DNA from: Xylogone sp. PMI_703
Lineage: Eukaryota; Ascomycota; Leotiomycetes
Length of the DNA stretch: 64,000 nt
NCBI GenBank assembly: GCA_021399445.1
Contig: JAJTUQ010000011.1
Location: forward strand, 372,001-436,000
Direction of reading: 5' to 3'
Shown: piece by piece, positions 1 through 11,469 of the stretch
Numbering within the stretch: the stretch's first letter is position 1
How the letters are laid out: each line of letters begins with the position of its first letter
Made by a program: the position numbers and the translations under genes
The notes under the pieces: model-generated
What the model saw: the letters and a program-made list of their open reading frames with translations, nothing else
Told to the model about the DNA's origin: nothing
The model's database searches: none

Positions 1-1275
1 TGGTCGAGGCTTTGCTGACGGAGGGCAGCAGCAGACTGGCCACCATATTTTACGTGAGAAAACATTGAAATGATTCGTGCCTCAATATCGGCACAGATCA
101 ACTCACAACACAACTGTCGAGAGTTTGCGAAGTCACGAATTCCAAAGAGACACGCATGGCGATATAACGTGCGAAAAACTTCCGATGGATTGAACACTCA
201 GTTTTGGTTAGCTTGTCTATAGAACTGATTATTAGGCCCAAAACTTACAGTGCATATCAGGCGGGAAACTATCCAGAATGATTGCTGAAGTGATAAAATC
301 CCAGGGGATATTATCGGGTAACTTGTGCTCGGAGTACAAGCTCATGAACGATTTCAGGTGATGCTGAAAGTTAGGAGAGACAGGATTGCCCTCTCTCGAG
401 CTCCTAATAAAGTCAAATGTATCTAGTGGCGACATTGCAAAATCACGTAAAGCCATGTCAAAGAAGGCCGCAATGTGGATCATCGAAAAGAGTGTGTGAG
501 TATTAGTGCGCTCGAAGCGTGTTGCACGGGCTTCATCATGTAAAACCTCCCCTAAACCGCTGAACAGCTCGCGAGGGGGTTGACGAGTCGACCCCAGAAT
601 ATTCACTACCTTCAAGGATGAAAATGATTCCGCAAACCGAGAATTAGCCAATACTCTCAGACGAAAGCGTAGGACTTCTGAATCAAAGGCATCCCCTGGA
701 ATTACCGTTACCACTACCAACCGAGGACGAATGCTGTTTGGAAGGCTTGACGCAGAACCTATTGTAACCCACGAGGTCAGCCTTTCCGCCACGGCGTCTA
801 AGCTGCCGTAGTCCTGTGCGAAAATGCACAGCACGTCAACAAAGAGTGAAAGCAGTCGGGCATGAAGATGATCGACCAAGTCCTGTTGCGTAGGTAGGCC
901 ATTCTCGTTTTCGGGCCAGACTACTGCATGGTTGATAATCTCGTGGCAGGTGACCTTTCCCCTGAGGTTTGTTTGCGTGTGGTCAAGACTACTGTCACCA
1001 ATAAGAATGGGATGGTCATCATTTGCCGTCGTTGGGTCCGCACATATATTCGCGATCCCGTATTTCCGGCAGTGGGATATGCTGTTCCCGGGGAATAAGG
1101 CTCGTAATGCTCGCGCTTTCGACTGTTTACCGATAAAGAATATCAGTGATGGGTATTGCTGGGCCGGGCAGGGCAGAGAGTTCGTAATATTGTGGAGTCG
1201 ATTGCCGTACTGCAGTATGAACCCGTTCTCGCCTTGATGCACACGTAACCACTGCTGGTGAGCGCAAGAAGTCAT
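1..1275 (-). CDS. Patatin-like phospholipase-type fungal protein, N-terminal region (partial, runs off left edge)
   Basis: The first exon (1275..249) encodes about 342 residues. A GTAAGT donor begins at 248, and a 52-nt intron (197..248) restores an open frame from 196 to the window edge, giving a sequence beginning LFNPSEVFRTLYRHAC. The N-terminal block with FFIGKQSKARALRALFP, the segment SLFVDVLCIFAQDYG and SSLPNSIRPRLVVVTVIPGD resemble, from memory, the N-terminal region that precedes the patatin domain in large Leotiomycete proteins. The catalytic GGGxR and GxSxG motifs are not in view. Such proteins are thought to act in NLR-like or lipid-signalling roles. The ATG at 1275 is the first in frame; a splice-like GTAAGT just upstream leaves room for another 5' exon. 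The patatin assignment is recall-based; the coding call is firm. Confidence 0.65.
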
Positions 1276-1892
1276 GATGCTTACGATGAGACTTACCTAG
1301 GAGCCATGGAAACTTTTTAATGTAAAAATTTGGACTGTTGAAGGCACGTCCCGCGATTTGCACCAGCAAAAAAGGGAGGGTTGGATGTTGAGATAACACA
1401 GAAGAGATGGTCCTACTGAAAACTTGCTGGCGGACTGTGGTCGTCACTTAGTGATGACGGGGATGATGACGATGCCTGGGGGATAGATCATCCCTCAAAA
1501 GCAGATCACCCTTATTTAGCGATCATCTTTAGGCCAGCGATCATCTTTATTTAAGTGATTACTTAAAATAGTGTGTCTTTTAGCGGGGGCTTTTCGCAAC
1601 CGAGGATTCTATACCCATTGTGGAAGTGCTAATGGACGTATGGGCATTTGTATGGACTAATCTAGTAAAAGCAAGATCATAGAGCGTCATCTTAGCAGCA
1701 AAATTTTGCACATCTGTACAAGACTCTTGGTTACAAAATGTTCAACTGGCTACGGCCATGTTGGAGAAAATCTTTTTGACTCTAGATTTCCATTTCTGCA
1801 TACGCACTTTGCAAGAGGATACCCCTTTAATAGGTCAAGCATTTCTATTGCAAAAAATAGCCCGTGTATTTCTCAACCTAACCAATACAACT
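1276..1892. other. Intergenic region, no gene seen
   Basis: No convincing coding frame. The stretch 1460-1560 contains several GATCATC-type heptamers, including GCGATCATCTTTA twice (about 1518 and 1537). The same motif recurs in many spacers between 1 and 23 kb. Confidence 0.5.
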
Positions 1893-2234
1893 CTATGCCG
1901 TAATCTTGTCTGAGTCCTCCACTCCTTCCACATAGACTTCTGAGTGCTTACGGTAGCCTGCATAGGCAGGGAGCGTGAGAGAATCGGGCCTCTTAGTGAC
2001 TGGGTTGATCTGACTCTGCTGAGGGGCTGTGCCTTCATATGAAGGAGGAGGTGGATTTTGTGGTCCGAGGAATATGGAAGCTAGCCGGGGATATCTACGT
2101 CGATACTTCTCATGAATTCGTGATCGTTCTCGCTGATAGCGGTCTTCGTTGACCCAGATGACAAGGCACATGATTAAGTTTCGACTGAGTGTGTTAGTTA
2201 GAAGGGCAATTACGCTCCTAAATCTTGAGATCAT
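1893..2234 (-). CDS. Small hypothetical protein with PPxY motif
   Basis: An ATG-initiated open frame of 113 codons. Residues 8-27 are hydrophobic and could be a membrane anchor. They are followed by a basic segment (NEDRYQRERSRIHEKYRRRYPR) split here only for description and then a proline-rich stretch PPPPSYEG at about 61-68. PPxY is the ligand of WW domains, so recruitment of a Nedd4/Rsp5-type ligase is possible, but this is inference from a short motif. No family is recognised. The frame has no introns and no paralogue in the window. It could be a chance frame, though the composition (short hydrophobic, basic, then proline-rich tail) looks organised. Confidence 0.4.
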   Translation of the reverse strand: MISRFRSVIALLTNTLSRNLIMCLVIWVNEDRYQRERSRIHEKYRRRYPRLASIFLGPQNPPPPSYEGTAPQQSQINPVTKRPDSLTLPAYAGYRKHSEVYVEGVEDSDKITA

Positions 2235-2764
2235 ACCGTAGTTCTCTTCAAGTTCTCACTAGTTTACAATGTGTGTAATATTCCGAATGGTCTTATGGGT
2301 TTATATAGAGCACCTCCAGAACGAAGGTCATGATGGTGACTTCCCAAGACTGGAATTTAAGATGACCCAATCCACCTTCGAATCATCCCAAGCAGCACAT
2401 ATGTGGGGGGCGTCATTGACTCACTCCGGGATGATAATCCCTAATCCTGGGGCGGTCAAGTTTAAAGGGGTTCATCATCAGGTTGTGGTGGAGTACAATG
2501 CCATCCTGAGAGCGATGAACCATTCTCACTCCACCACATATAGGGGGCCGCTACTGATAAGTCATCCTATCAAGTATTTAATAACATGATTAACACCTAT
2601 TGGAGGGCAATCAGCAGCTCATAGGATCAAGATCTGCCATTAAATCAATATGACCCCACCATTGGTAATATATCTCATCTAACCTAGCATAATAATTTCT
2701 AACTCTGCTCTAGCCAGAAGACACTCCAGCATCGGAGGTCGAGGAAGACCCGCGAACACCAATT
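2235..2764. other. Intergenic spacer
   Basis: No supported gene. A 106-codon open frame at 2269-2589 (+) shows no domain or repeat and is regarded as chance. The presumed 5' region of the coiled-coil gene at 2765 lies at the right end. Confidence 0.4.
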
Positions 2765-3124
2765 ATGAGCAGCGTCAATATAGCCGATGTTTGTGACTTG
2801 CAGTATCGCACTCGTACTGCTGAACAAGAACTCTCTATTGAGCGTGCCAAACTTGAGCGAGAGAAACGGAAGACTCGACGACTTCAGTCCCAGCTTTATG
2901 AGTACATTAATGCACTGCAACTTTCTACCCAAAGCTGTAGTCAGTTCATAAACCAATGCCAGATTATGTCGAATACAAACCTGGGCCTTTCAGAGGAGCT
3001 TCGAAAGGCGAAGCTGATGGTGGAGACCTTGGAGGCTGTGATTCTGTTGCTCTACACATCATCTACTAATAAAGATGACAATACCGTTACGTCACGGTCC
3101 AAGGGAGAGGTAGTTATTAGTTGA
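2765..3124 (+). CDS. Small coiled-coil protein
   Basis: A 119-residue ATG-initiated frame. From about residue 14 to 55 it is a strongly charged heptad-rich helix (for example QELSIERAKLEREKRKTRRL), followed by a second helical segment around ELRKAKLMVETLEAVI. The layout matches other short coiled-coil genes at 12819, 13861 and 16180, which suggests a local group of small structural or adaptor proteins, though sequence identity among them is low. No catalytic motif is visible. It ends 15 nt from the 3' end of the convergent gene at 3139. Function unknown. Confidence 0.5.
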   Translation: MSSVNIADVCDLQYRTRTAEQELSIERAKLEREKRKTRRLQSQLYEYINALQLSTQSCSQFINQCQIMSNTNLGLSEELRKAKLMVETLEAVILLLYTSSTNKDDNTVTSRSKGEVVIS

Positions 3125-3138
3125 TATTTTCTTACCAG

Positions 3139-3417
3139 TTAGTTCGGATACGGCTAGAAGGAAAGCATGTGATTTACTATTAAAATAGATTAGAAACACC
3201 TAATTACCTGAGTATATCTTTCCACATTAAATCCTTGCTTCATATCATCCTTGATATTATTTAAGATGCCCATCGACTGCTGAAGGTCTTCATCAAGTAT
3301 ATTTTGATGTCCGCTCAACTCAATTCCTAACTCCCAACTTAGATTATTTGAACAATCTAATGTAATTCCTGACAAGATTTCCTTTATAGCCTCACATTGA
3401 TTAATCACAATATCCAT
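3139..3417 (-). CDS. Small acidic hypothetical protein, two exons
   Basis: The ATG at 3417 opens a frame of 70 codons that reaches a GTAATT donor. A 54-nt intron (3154..3207) has a CTAAT branch-like site and a pyrimidine-rich CTTCTAG acceptor. After it the frame closes within five codons (PYPN, stop at 3139). The product would be 74 residues, acidic and helical with two cysteines, without a recognised domain. It is convergent with the coiled-coil gene that ends at 3124. The gene is AT-richer than its neighbours. A chance frame cannot be excluded because of its length. Confidence 0.3.
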
Positions 3418-4718
3418 ATAGGTTGAAGAATGTTCCGATTTAAGATTGATTGATTTGTATGATGGAGATAAGAACAGTCAGATAGATGGGAGGAAGATGC
3501 TGCCTCTTTTTACTTTGACTTTCTAGGGTTAGATGAATCTTGGGGATGGTGTTCGTCATCAGTCACACCAGATGATAAGAGCGGCAAAATGACGGAAATA
3601 ATTCATCATAGTTAGCCTGATACCCCCTGATGACTCCACCGGGATTAGGGACAGTGGGGCTCATCCCTTCTACTCAGTTCCGTGTTCAAGGCTCACCTCC
3701 CATTCGCTGTGGCATCGAGGGGCTGTGGATAATGATGGCGAAGCAATAATTGCGTGATAAACCATGTATCAACACCTCCTGAGTATCCTTCATCACCATT
3801 GTATGGCTTCCTGTTCTTGAGCTGATGGATGTAATCCCTTGAAACTAGGTCAGCTTAATGTAAGCCAATATTTCTGTTTATATCCGACAACAAACTGACC
3901 TCATAAAACGGAAAGCCATAAATGCTAGGGTTATAGGCAATGAAGAAGCCGCGTGTACACCGTCGATCCACAACAGATACTAATAGCACACATGATTCGA
4001 CTCAATCTGTACTTCAAGCTGGTCTGAGAGCTAGTTAGGTCTATTCCAATTTCGGCAGACAATTCGTTGATGAAGAGGATCCGGAGAAACACCGCCTCGA
4101 GGGAACGGAATAGAGTCACGAATGCACTAAGGATTGGTCGAGATCTGTAAGGGAGAATCAGGTAGCATAAGAGAGAAAAGGTCTGCAATAGGATCAGTCT
4201 CAATTCTTATCACGTCTCAGAGAGTCATATCTATAAAACTGAGTCCAGATCGCCTCTAAGCTACATGATCTAGGGATCAGAAGTGTCATTCTATGCCTAT
4301 ATCTGGTGTCAGATCCAGATGTAAAGACGTACCTATTGTAGAAAGGGTACTTCTTAGTCTTGAGGGCTAGTAAGCAGAACAGTAAAGGATTGTCGAAAAT
4401 TAGAAGCATTTACCCATAATCATGGTTAGTGCATGACTGCGACGTAAAAGCCAGTGTTATATTGTGTCTTAGGAATGATTATTCCGTTAGCCCGAGGCGG
4501 ATGGCTCTGTGAGGATCTTTGCATCAACGATTTGTGGGCATCACAATCTCTCGACGCGTCACCGGTTCGTGGATCATCAAGTTCTTTTTCTACTCTCTAT
4601 TACAGCTGTAGAACACGATGAATTGACGGAAATAATCTAACTTCCTCCTTACTATAAGTATAAGCAGTCTGACCTGCTCCATTACCCCAATATCTTCCCA
4701 CTAACCTACACTTCTAAA
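3418..4718. other. Gene-poor spacer with hydrophobic minus-strand frames
   Basis: No firm gene. Minus-strand frames at 3931-4203 and 4200-4409 encode hydrophobic peptides (LFSLLCYLILPYRSRP and DNPLLFCLLALKTKKYPFYN). A splice 4270-4335 could join part of the second, so a decayed membrane-protein gene is possible. The 13-mer TGACGGAAATAAT occurs at about 3590 and again at about 4624, the latter about 95 nt before the ATG at 4719. Confidence 0.3.
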
Positions 4719-5675
4719 ATGGAATCCAGCACGTTGTCTATCACGGCCTCTTCAATCACTTTGGTATTATCTATAGCAGCTGTGATACTTGCCTCATATT
4801 CTAAATGGCAGAAATATATAGAGGCGCTGCAATACCATCCTGTTCCCCTCTGGAAAGCTTTTATGGAACTGGTAGCTTATTATGTTACTGCAATTGGATT
4901 CAGCATATGCCTGCTCATATACTCTATAATTTGGAATGAGATGTGTATTGAAATAGTCCTCCTTTTCTTCGGGAGATTCTTACTCATGAGTCAGGTAGAT
5001 ATGTGTCTTCCTTCATAGATTTGGACTAAACGGAATTAGGCAACGTTTCTTTGGAAATTTCTTCGAGGGACTTTACCTAGTCCATCCGACATAGAGAGAT
5101 ATCCCCATGATTCATCCCCGTCAAATGCTCAAACGCCTTTCAAATATCTCTCCTGGGTTATTCTTGGTATGTCTGGATGCCGCTTTGCATCGACCATCTT
5201 CGTTGTTCAGGAGATCCTTCGGAATCAACACCAAGACACCATATTGAAATTCAGCATGATCTTATTTGCTGGTGAGCATCTTGGCCTCTCTGGTATATAC
5301 GCATACTTGATTCTGCGCTTTCGAATACCCGGAGCGAGTTTATTAAAACACCATGCGCTTGTACTTGCATTTATGGCTAGCTTTCCTGGAAGCTTTAGTG
5401 CTTTTACCCTTTTTTTGGTTGAACCACACTCTCAAATAAGTTGGGTATTGGCTTTGTGGGTGAGCAGTTCCTGAACGTTATTATCTTTCAAGTACTTATG
5501 ATACGAGATATACTTTGGCACAGCTGCCCTTTGGCTAGTCCGTTCCATAATTTTAGGGTTACAAGAGTTTCTGGATCATCAGCGTCAAAAAAGAAATACT
5601 TTAAATGGAGGAACAGGGCGTGTTCTGGCCAATCGGCCAAGAAATTGGGACTTCTATGAATTACATGATATGTAG
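4719..5675 (+). CDS. Multi-pass membrane protein, three exons (paralogue of gene at 38598)
   Basis: Exons 4719..4994, 5040..5459 and 5508..5675 join in frame through introns of 45 and 48 nt, both in phase 0, giving 287 residues. About six hydrophobic segments are visible: residues 8-26, 50-68, 72-90, then in exon 2 one around LSWVILGMSGCRFASTIFVV, two more around AYLILRF and LAFMASFPGSFSAFTLFL, and exon 3 opens with YFGTAALWLVRSIILGL. The C-terminus is basic and polar. A second gene at 38598..39540 has the same exon number, the same intron phases and matching residues at both junctions (GRFLLMSQ versus GRLIIIYQ; VLALW versus IISLW). No enzyme motif is visible; function unknown. The single-exon readings would truncate it. 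Confidence 0.75.
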
Positions 5676-6053
5676 AAGTATTCTATAAAGAGATATGCCC
5701 CTTGTAGCTTTCATGTGAACTCGATTGGGAATAGTTTTGTTTCTTAATTAGGTAGAATAGCACATCGTTACAGTCTCCATCATTAAATAGATACATCAAG
5801 CAAAAACATCCACATCTAGCTAGAGGGGTCTTTCCTTTAGCATCTGCTTTTGCAAAGTTATATTTAACTGGTAGTCTCGGGGATGAAGTAGATTTCGGTC
5901 AAATTAGTGCACGGATACCGCCTCGCTCTCTCTCCATACCATGAACTCATGTGCTACGAAACAAAATTGTATTAAACTAAAGAAACAAGCATTTATAAAA
6001 CAAAAACAATACCAAGCAAGACCAGCTAAATTAAAACTTGCAAAACCTTAACC
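5676..6053. other. Intergenic, AT-biased
   Basis: Lies between the 3' ends of two convergent genes (4719+ and 6054-). No coding frame or repeat noticed; AT-rich as expected for 3' UTRs. Confidence 0.5.
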
Positions 6054-7686
6054 TTATGCATTCTTGTAAATTTTCCAAGCCTCCATCATCTCATGCTTCT
6101 CTTGTGCGGTCATCTGTGTGGGCTCTAGGTCCATCATCTCATAATACTCTGCCTTCCAATCCGCCAGTGTTGTCTTTTCAGTCTGGCCACCTTCCTGGGG
6201 TGCGTGGAACTGGACTTTTTTCTTCGAGGATGTTGACGAAACACTTCCTTCAGGGGCAGGGGTCCGTGCTCTGGACTCTCTCTCTGGGGTGAGTCCTGGT
6301 GTGAATCCTCGGAACGGGGTTGGAGATTGATCTTTGCCCTGTCGCTTACCCGCTCTCCACTTTTCAAAAGCTTCCTCCTGGTTTTGGGCAGCAGCATAAA
6401 TCCCCTTGTCGCCCTTTTCGAGTCCCCAGATGCGACGGACTGTTTGTCTCGATTCCCAGCTTGTTTTATACTCTCCATCAATCAACCACTTAATTTTCAC
6501 AACACAATCAACCACGGTCATTATAATGGCTGACCCATCATCGGTTTTTCCTATAATAGGAAGCATCTTCTTAGGTTTAACCAAGTCCACTTCTCTTGGG
6601 AAGTCCTTTGGGTACTTTGCTAAGATTCGCTCGTCGACATACCAAGCCACTCCTTGGATAGCCTTCGCATGTGATTTTCCATATATAAACGTCTTGCCAT
6701 TTTTTTCCTCTCCATATCGGTTCTCCATAAGATTTGGAGCAGCTGGGTCGTCAAATTCGTCCATTTCACTTGCCTTGTGGAGTCTATACTGTGTTGAATT
6801 CTTGGGGCCATCTGCCATAACAAATTTCTGATGTTTCCAACGCTTAATTGTGCCTTCCAAGCGAAGGTCCCATATACCAAGTCCGGCCATCTTTCGAGAG
6901 AGACTAGGGCTCCATTTATCTTCAGTATCATCATCATCAGAGGATGAGGATGAGTCGCCTTCATTCGCATTTCCACCCATCAGAGAGTCTCCATTTTCAA
7001 TGGTGGGGAGAGGAGTATCGGTGCCGACAGGTTCAGTCGCGCTCTAATAAATATCAGCAAGAATCCAGTAGTGGAAATTATAGAAAGGAATGACTACATC
7101 TCCAACTCCATCAGAACCAGTTACACCGGACCCAGTTGCACCTGATCCAGATGCACCGGAGCCAGATGCGCCGGAGCCAACTACACTAGAGCCAGATGTA
7201 CCAGATCCAGATGCACCAGATCCGACCGAGACTGTGCTATCGGCAGCAGTTATGCTAGATTTTGTGGCTGCGGAGCCGGATGGTCTATCTGTTGGGTTTT
7301 CTACGTTGAAGACTTGGTTCTATCAAAGTTTAGCAAGACCTCACTTGAAGTTTCTAAAAGCTCACCGTCTCCTGAGTTTGAGCATTCTGCTGGCTTTCTT
7401 GGTTCGAGTTGTCAACTAGTGAATCCAAAAGATTGTCCACCATTTTGCTTTGCCTCTCCTTTTTTTTATCTTTAGCTTTCTTTGCTGCATCACGCTCCGC
7501 TGTAAGCATTTCATTCTCATTCAGCTCGTCTTCTTCTATTTCTTGGGCGAGCGCTTTTGCAATTTCGCTCTCCTTATCGTCTTTGCCGCCATTCGGCTGT
7601 TTCTTTATAGAGCTATTCCCAATAACACCATCTCTCTTCGCTCTCTCATTTTGTCGTTGTTGTTTTGATATCTGAGGTGGACCCAT
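6054..7686 (-). CDS. Hypothetical 510-residue protein, three exons, Gly-Ser repeat linker
   Basis: Exons 7686..7366, 7319..7098 and 7043..6054 are joined by phase-0 introns of 46 and 54 nt. Exon 1 encodes a highly charged N-terminus with KDKKKERQSKMVDNLLDSLV-type helix. Exon 2 carries an imperfect GSGASGSG(T/A)SGS repeat at about residues 140-175. Exon 3 starts with an Asp/Ser-rich acidic stretch, followed by a compact domain (about residues 215-400) containing AWYVDERILAKYPKDFPREV and TSWESRQTVRRIWG, then a disordered tail and a C-terminal helix (QEKHEMMEAWKIYKN). I do not recognise the domain. The plus-strand frame over exon 2, rich in PDPxAPEP, is only its complement. Charged ends with a low-complexity linker suggest a nuclear or scaffold protein, which is inference. 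Confidence 0.7.
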
Positions 7687-8903
7687 GGCGATCGTTGGTT
7701 TCGTGAGATTAAGAGGAATTGTGCTTAGAACTGACCTTGATTCTGGGCAAAATCGAGGGTTTTATATTGCGCAGAGATGATGGTTAACTGTTTATGGTCC
7801 ACCATCCTGCGCCACCCAGAAACGGTCCACCTCAGAGATCGGATGGTGATGATCTAGAGATCACCTCTAGCGACAGTATATAGATGGTGTACGCCATCCG
7901 ATTCTGGATCTGGGGTCATCCGGTAGGCCACAAACGGAGGGTTTCCATCCAGGGCAGGTATTTGATGGCTTGCATCTATGTAGGAAAAAACCACCAAATT
8001 CTTGATGGCTGCTAACAGTAGATCTAGCCAGGTAAGTCTTTGTCAAGCATGCGATTAAGATCTTGACTTCTCACACGTACATATCGACATTAGTGTTGAG
8101 GCTTCAGTTTCTCAAATCACATAGGCAAAGCAAATATGCGACTTGGTTAGAATGCTGCCGTATCTGGGAGACGACAAAATGAGGTTCCTCCTTGCCACGA
8201 TCAGGATATCTATCCTGGTTGTGTCTTCGTTGAGAATGGTCGAAACATCACATCAGCGCTATTGTAGGTAATCTAGAGTAATTAAATGCCGCGGAATTTA
8301 CATCTGCTAACACACTACCTCAGTTTCCCATCGCAGACGATTACACATAGCCTTGGAATCAGGGAATCAGATTACACGCTCACGGTCGAAATTCCATCTA
8401 TACTTCCTTCTAGCCTAGTTATCGATACAAGTCGGTTTTCATCAAGCATCGCGTCCACCACCAGACCTTCAAGCTCGAGTTCCAGCTTTGCAACCCGCAC
8501 CACTCTCCCGATGCTAGCTGCCATTGCAGCACCAGTGGCCATATTTCTACCTCAGATAAATGCGTGATAAGAACCCTAGAAATCCAGGGGGCCTTTATTT
8601 CGGTTAACTAGATTAATTAGTAAAAGTATAAAAAATATCCCACCGGAATGAAATAAATTACTATTTGGAAGTGATGCATGTAACTCCTCTATTCTACAAA
8701 CAGATCTCGTCTTATGGCAGTTCAGTGGCACATACTATCCTTGCATTCTCATTCATATTTGCCGCGCCTTAGTTATTTCTCGTGCACATACCCTAACCCA
8801 GCCCTAGGGGATTATTCTTGTCAAAAGTTACCATTCATCTAATTGATTTTACAATACATGAATGCAAACACCATTCAACCGATAGCAAATTTCTTGCTCC
8901 CTC
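7687..8903. other. Intergenic region; Ser-rich open frame 8286-8567
   Basis: Mostly noncoding. A 93-codon frame (+, 8286-8567) is serine/threonine-rich and ends in LAAIAAPVAIFLPQINA, which looks like a GPI-anchor tail, but there is no matching signal peptide, so it may be the remnant of a wall-protein gene. The region about 7840-7870 has a GATGATCTAGAGATCACC imperfect palindrome. Confidence 0.3.
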
Positions 8904-9309
8904 TTAACATCGCCGGAAACGTAAGTCTAGCTGCGGTACTATTGGGGCCTTGATACCAAGCGTAGAAAGAGCAGAATCCCTGCTGAATGCAACTGGAGGA
9001 GACCCAACACTTTTTTTTGGCGGAGATGTAGGTTCAAAGTCCGCCGCAGTTTTTGCTATAGTCTTACTACGATCCTGAAAATTATCAGACTTAACGTAAA
9101 GTGTTTTTAGAAACTATGTTACATACTGTTTCTGCTAGACATGGCCAGAGTGAAAGGTCCGTATCAGTGTTTGTGAAGGTGTAGCATTTGCCGTGTCTCT
9201 TTATCAAGATATACATCTCGGCATCGGACTTGATCCCTATTTTGTATCCTCTCCTAAAAAAACTTTTCCTGTTCTTTCGAAATTGCTCTGCCTTGTTCCT
9301 TTTATCCAT
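8904..9309 (-). CDS. MADS-box-like protein, two exons
   Basis: Exon 1 (9309..9127) and exon 2 (9074..8904) are joined across a 52-nt phase-0 intron with a GTATGT donor and TTTTCAG acceptor. The N-terminus reads DKRNKAEQFRKNRKSFFRRG and continues with YKIGIKSDAEMYILIKRHGK, which follows the MADS/SRF pattern of a basic helix, then (L)xxxxDAEVxxII, then NGKxYTY. The rest is a short Ser/Pro tail, for a total of 117 residues. Canonical MADS proteins bind CArG-type DNA as dimers. This is a short divergent version, so DNA binding is likely but its targets are unknown. An in-frame ATG at 9357 would add 16 residues; 9309 was chosen because the MADS-like helix starts there. Confidence 0.6.
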
Positions 9310-9623
9310 GATAACAATAATCTTCCACGAACTCGTGTGCTGATAATTAGCACCCATCACTTGTTATATGATTATTATCTAGAAGATTGTGTTTGCTCTT
9401 GCTCATTAATAATCTCGTCGGATAACCACTATGATGGATGATCGCTCTTGTTTAGGAGTGAGTCACCCTCCTTAGATGATAGATCATCTTTTAAAGCCCT
9501 CAATAACGAGATGGCTACAATATGCATACAGACTAGTAGGAATTCCAATTTTTGAATTTGGTATCTTACAACTACCATTATTTTTACTGAAGGCTGCGTT
9601 ACTCTCTTCAATCCTACACAATC

Positions 9624-11469
9624 ATGTCCTTCACATCATTTTCACACTGGCTAGTCTCCTGGATGGTCTCTAAGCTCGGTGGCATGAATGCACCATCGTG
9701 GTATTCATTGATTTCTAGCTTCATCTTTATATCATGGTTATTGTGCTATGGTATCTATCGTGTTCTCAGCTCTAAGTGGCCGCTGACAAGATCCTTCGTC
9801 GTGAGACACCTCATCTATCCTCACATCTGCCCTCGGATTCCTTTCGTGGGGACGGCCACAAGATTTCAAGTCTTACTGGTAGTTCTCTACCTCCTCGCAA
9901 ACACTCTCATCGTCATCATCGGACCAAGAGCTGAGATAAGCTCTCGTGCAGCCACCATGTCAATCGCAAACCTGATTCCGCTCCTGTGTGGCCCGCGGCT
10001 GAGTCTTGTGACGAGGTTGCTTGGAATATCCCTTCGTGAAAGCATCGGTTCTCATCAGTGGTTTGGAAGGACCGTTATTGCACAGATGCTAGTGCACACC
10101 ATCGTCTTGATAACAAGAAGTGATCCGTTTGAATGGACGATGGATAATATCACTGGCGTTGTGGTACGTTCTGGTTCTCCTCAAGTGAGATGCCAGCTAA
10201 TGTGTAATAATAGGCAAGCTCTGCCTTGGGACTCATATTCCTCCTCTCGATTCACTTCGTCAGACGCACGCTGTACGAATGGTTCCTGAACTCACATTTG
10301 CTCTTTTCTGTAGTGGGTTTAATAGCTATTTGGCGCCACGCTTCTTTGAAAAAGCCAGCAGAATTGTTCTTGAGGATCGGGATGTATCTGTGGGCGACAA
10401 TGACAGCCATTCATTGGATCTTCTTTGCATTTAGGAACTTTATCTTCGGTAGACCATTTGCAACAGCAGTGGTGACACGGCTTTCGAACAGCTTATCTAG
10501 TCGGTCACCTGTTGAACTATCAAATGTATTACAGGTAGATATTACTGTCCCAAGACCGTGGCAAGTTCAGGCTGGTCAGTCCATCTTCCTCTCAATTCCC
10601 AAACTCGGGATCTTTACTGGATTACGAGGTCACCCATTTATGATATCATGGTGGGAGCGAGACCAAAATGGCTTGACAATATCTCTCTTGGTAAAATCCA
10701 GGGCGGGTTTCACTGCAGAGCTAGACAGGCACACGAACAAGAATCTCATGGCGTTTATCGATGGACCGTATGGCACACGACATGACTTTGGTGAATACGG
10801 AACGGTGATTATGTTTGCTTCGGGAATTGGTATTGCCGGTCATATACCATATATCAAAGATTTGATTAGTGGATATAATAACTGTGCGGTGAAGACGCGT
10901 CGCATCCGACTTATCTGGGAGATAAAGGAACAATGTGAGTGGTGGAGAAATAAGCTAGATTAAAAAGCTAGATTTTGACCGATCTTAGGTCAAGAGCTGT
11001 GGGTCAAACACTGGATGGATGAGCTCTTGGATAATGACACAGGATATGTACAATTTCCCTTGTCCAGTTACATGATGTCGCTAACCCCTTGTTGATCCTC
11101 GAGATTTCAATCCATGTACAGGATTATGGGAAAGAAGACTTGGAGTACGGTAGCCACTCTAGGATTAGAGAGACATGCACCCCACCAGACGTGGTAGGGA
11201 TACTTGAGGCTGAATTCAAATCCCAGAGAGGGAGAATCATGGTATCCCGTAAGAACTGCCTTCCGGGTGCAAATCCACTCCACTGATATACTAACCACTG
11301 TGTAATCTTAAAAGTTTGCGCAGACGAGATAATCTCCGACAAAGCCCGTATGCATATACAGCGGAGGAGGGATAAGTGGGTACGGCTGGTTGAGTTGGAC
11401 TTTCAACCATCCTCAGCGGAGAGGGTTAGTCTGTTTTCTTCGAACATGGACTTCCAGTGTAGGGGATGA
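9624..11469 (+). CDS. Ferric reductase-like transmembrane protein (FRE family), five exons
   Basis: Exons 9624..10163, 10214..10934, 10989..11047, 11104..11248 and 11315..11469 give 539 residues. The membrane domain has two H-X13-H pairs (H144/H158 and H208/H222), the bis-haem signature of the ferric reductase/NADPH oxidase superfamily. The cytoplasmic part has a GHPFMIS FAD-binding motif near residue 319 and NAD(P)H-binding motifs GPYG (about 364) and ASGIGI (about 382). It would transfer electrons from NADPH through FAD and haems to ferric iron or another acceptor at a membrane. The short third exon restores the ELWVKHWMDELLDND stretch typical of fungal members; the last exon carries CADEIISDKARMH and VELDFQPS. 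A standard N-terminal signal is not obvious. Ferric reductases are a recurrent cargo class in Starship elements. The last splice (66 nt) is the least certain. Confidence 0.8.

Noticed and set aside
1127..1447. 106-codon minus frame over the start of the patatin-like gene
   Set aside because: Overlaps it in another frame; hydrophilic without features.
7090..7419. Plus-strand PDPxAPEP-repeat protein
   Set aside because: It is the complement of exon 2 of the minus-strand gene, whose splice frames are consistent.
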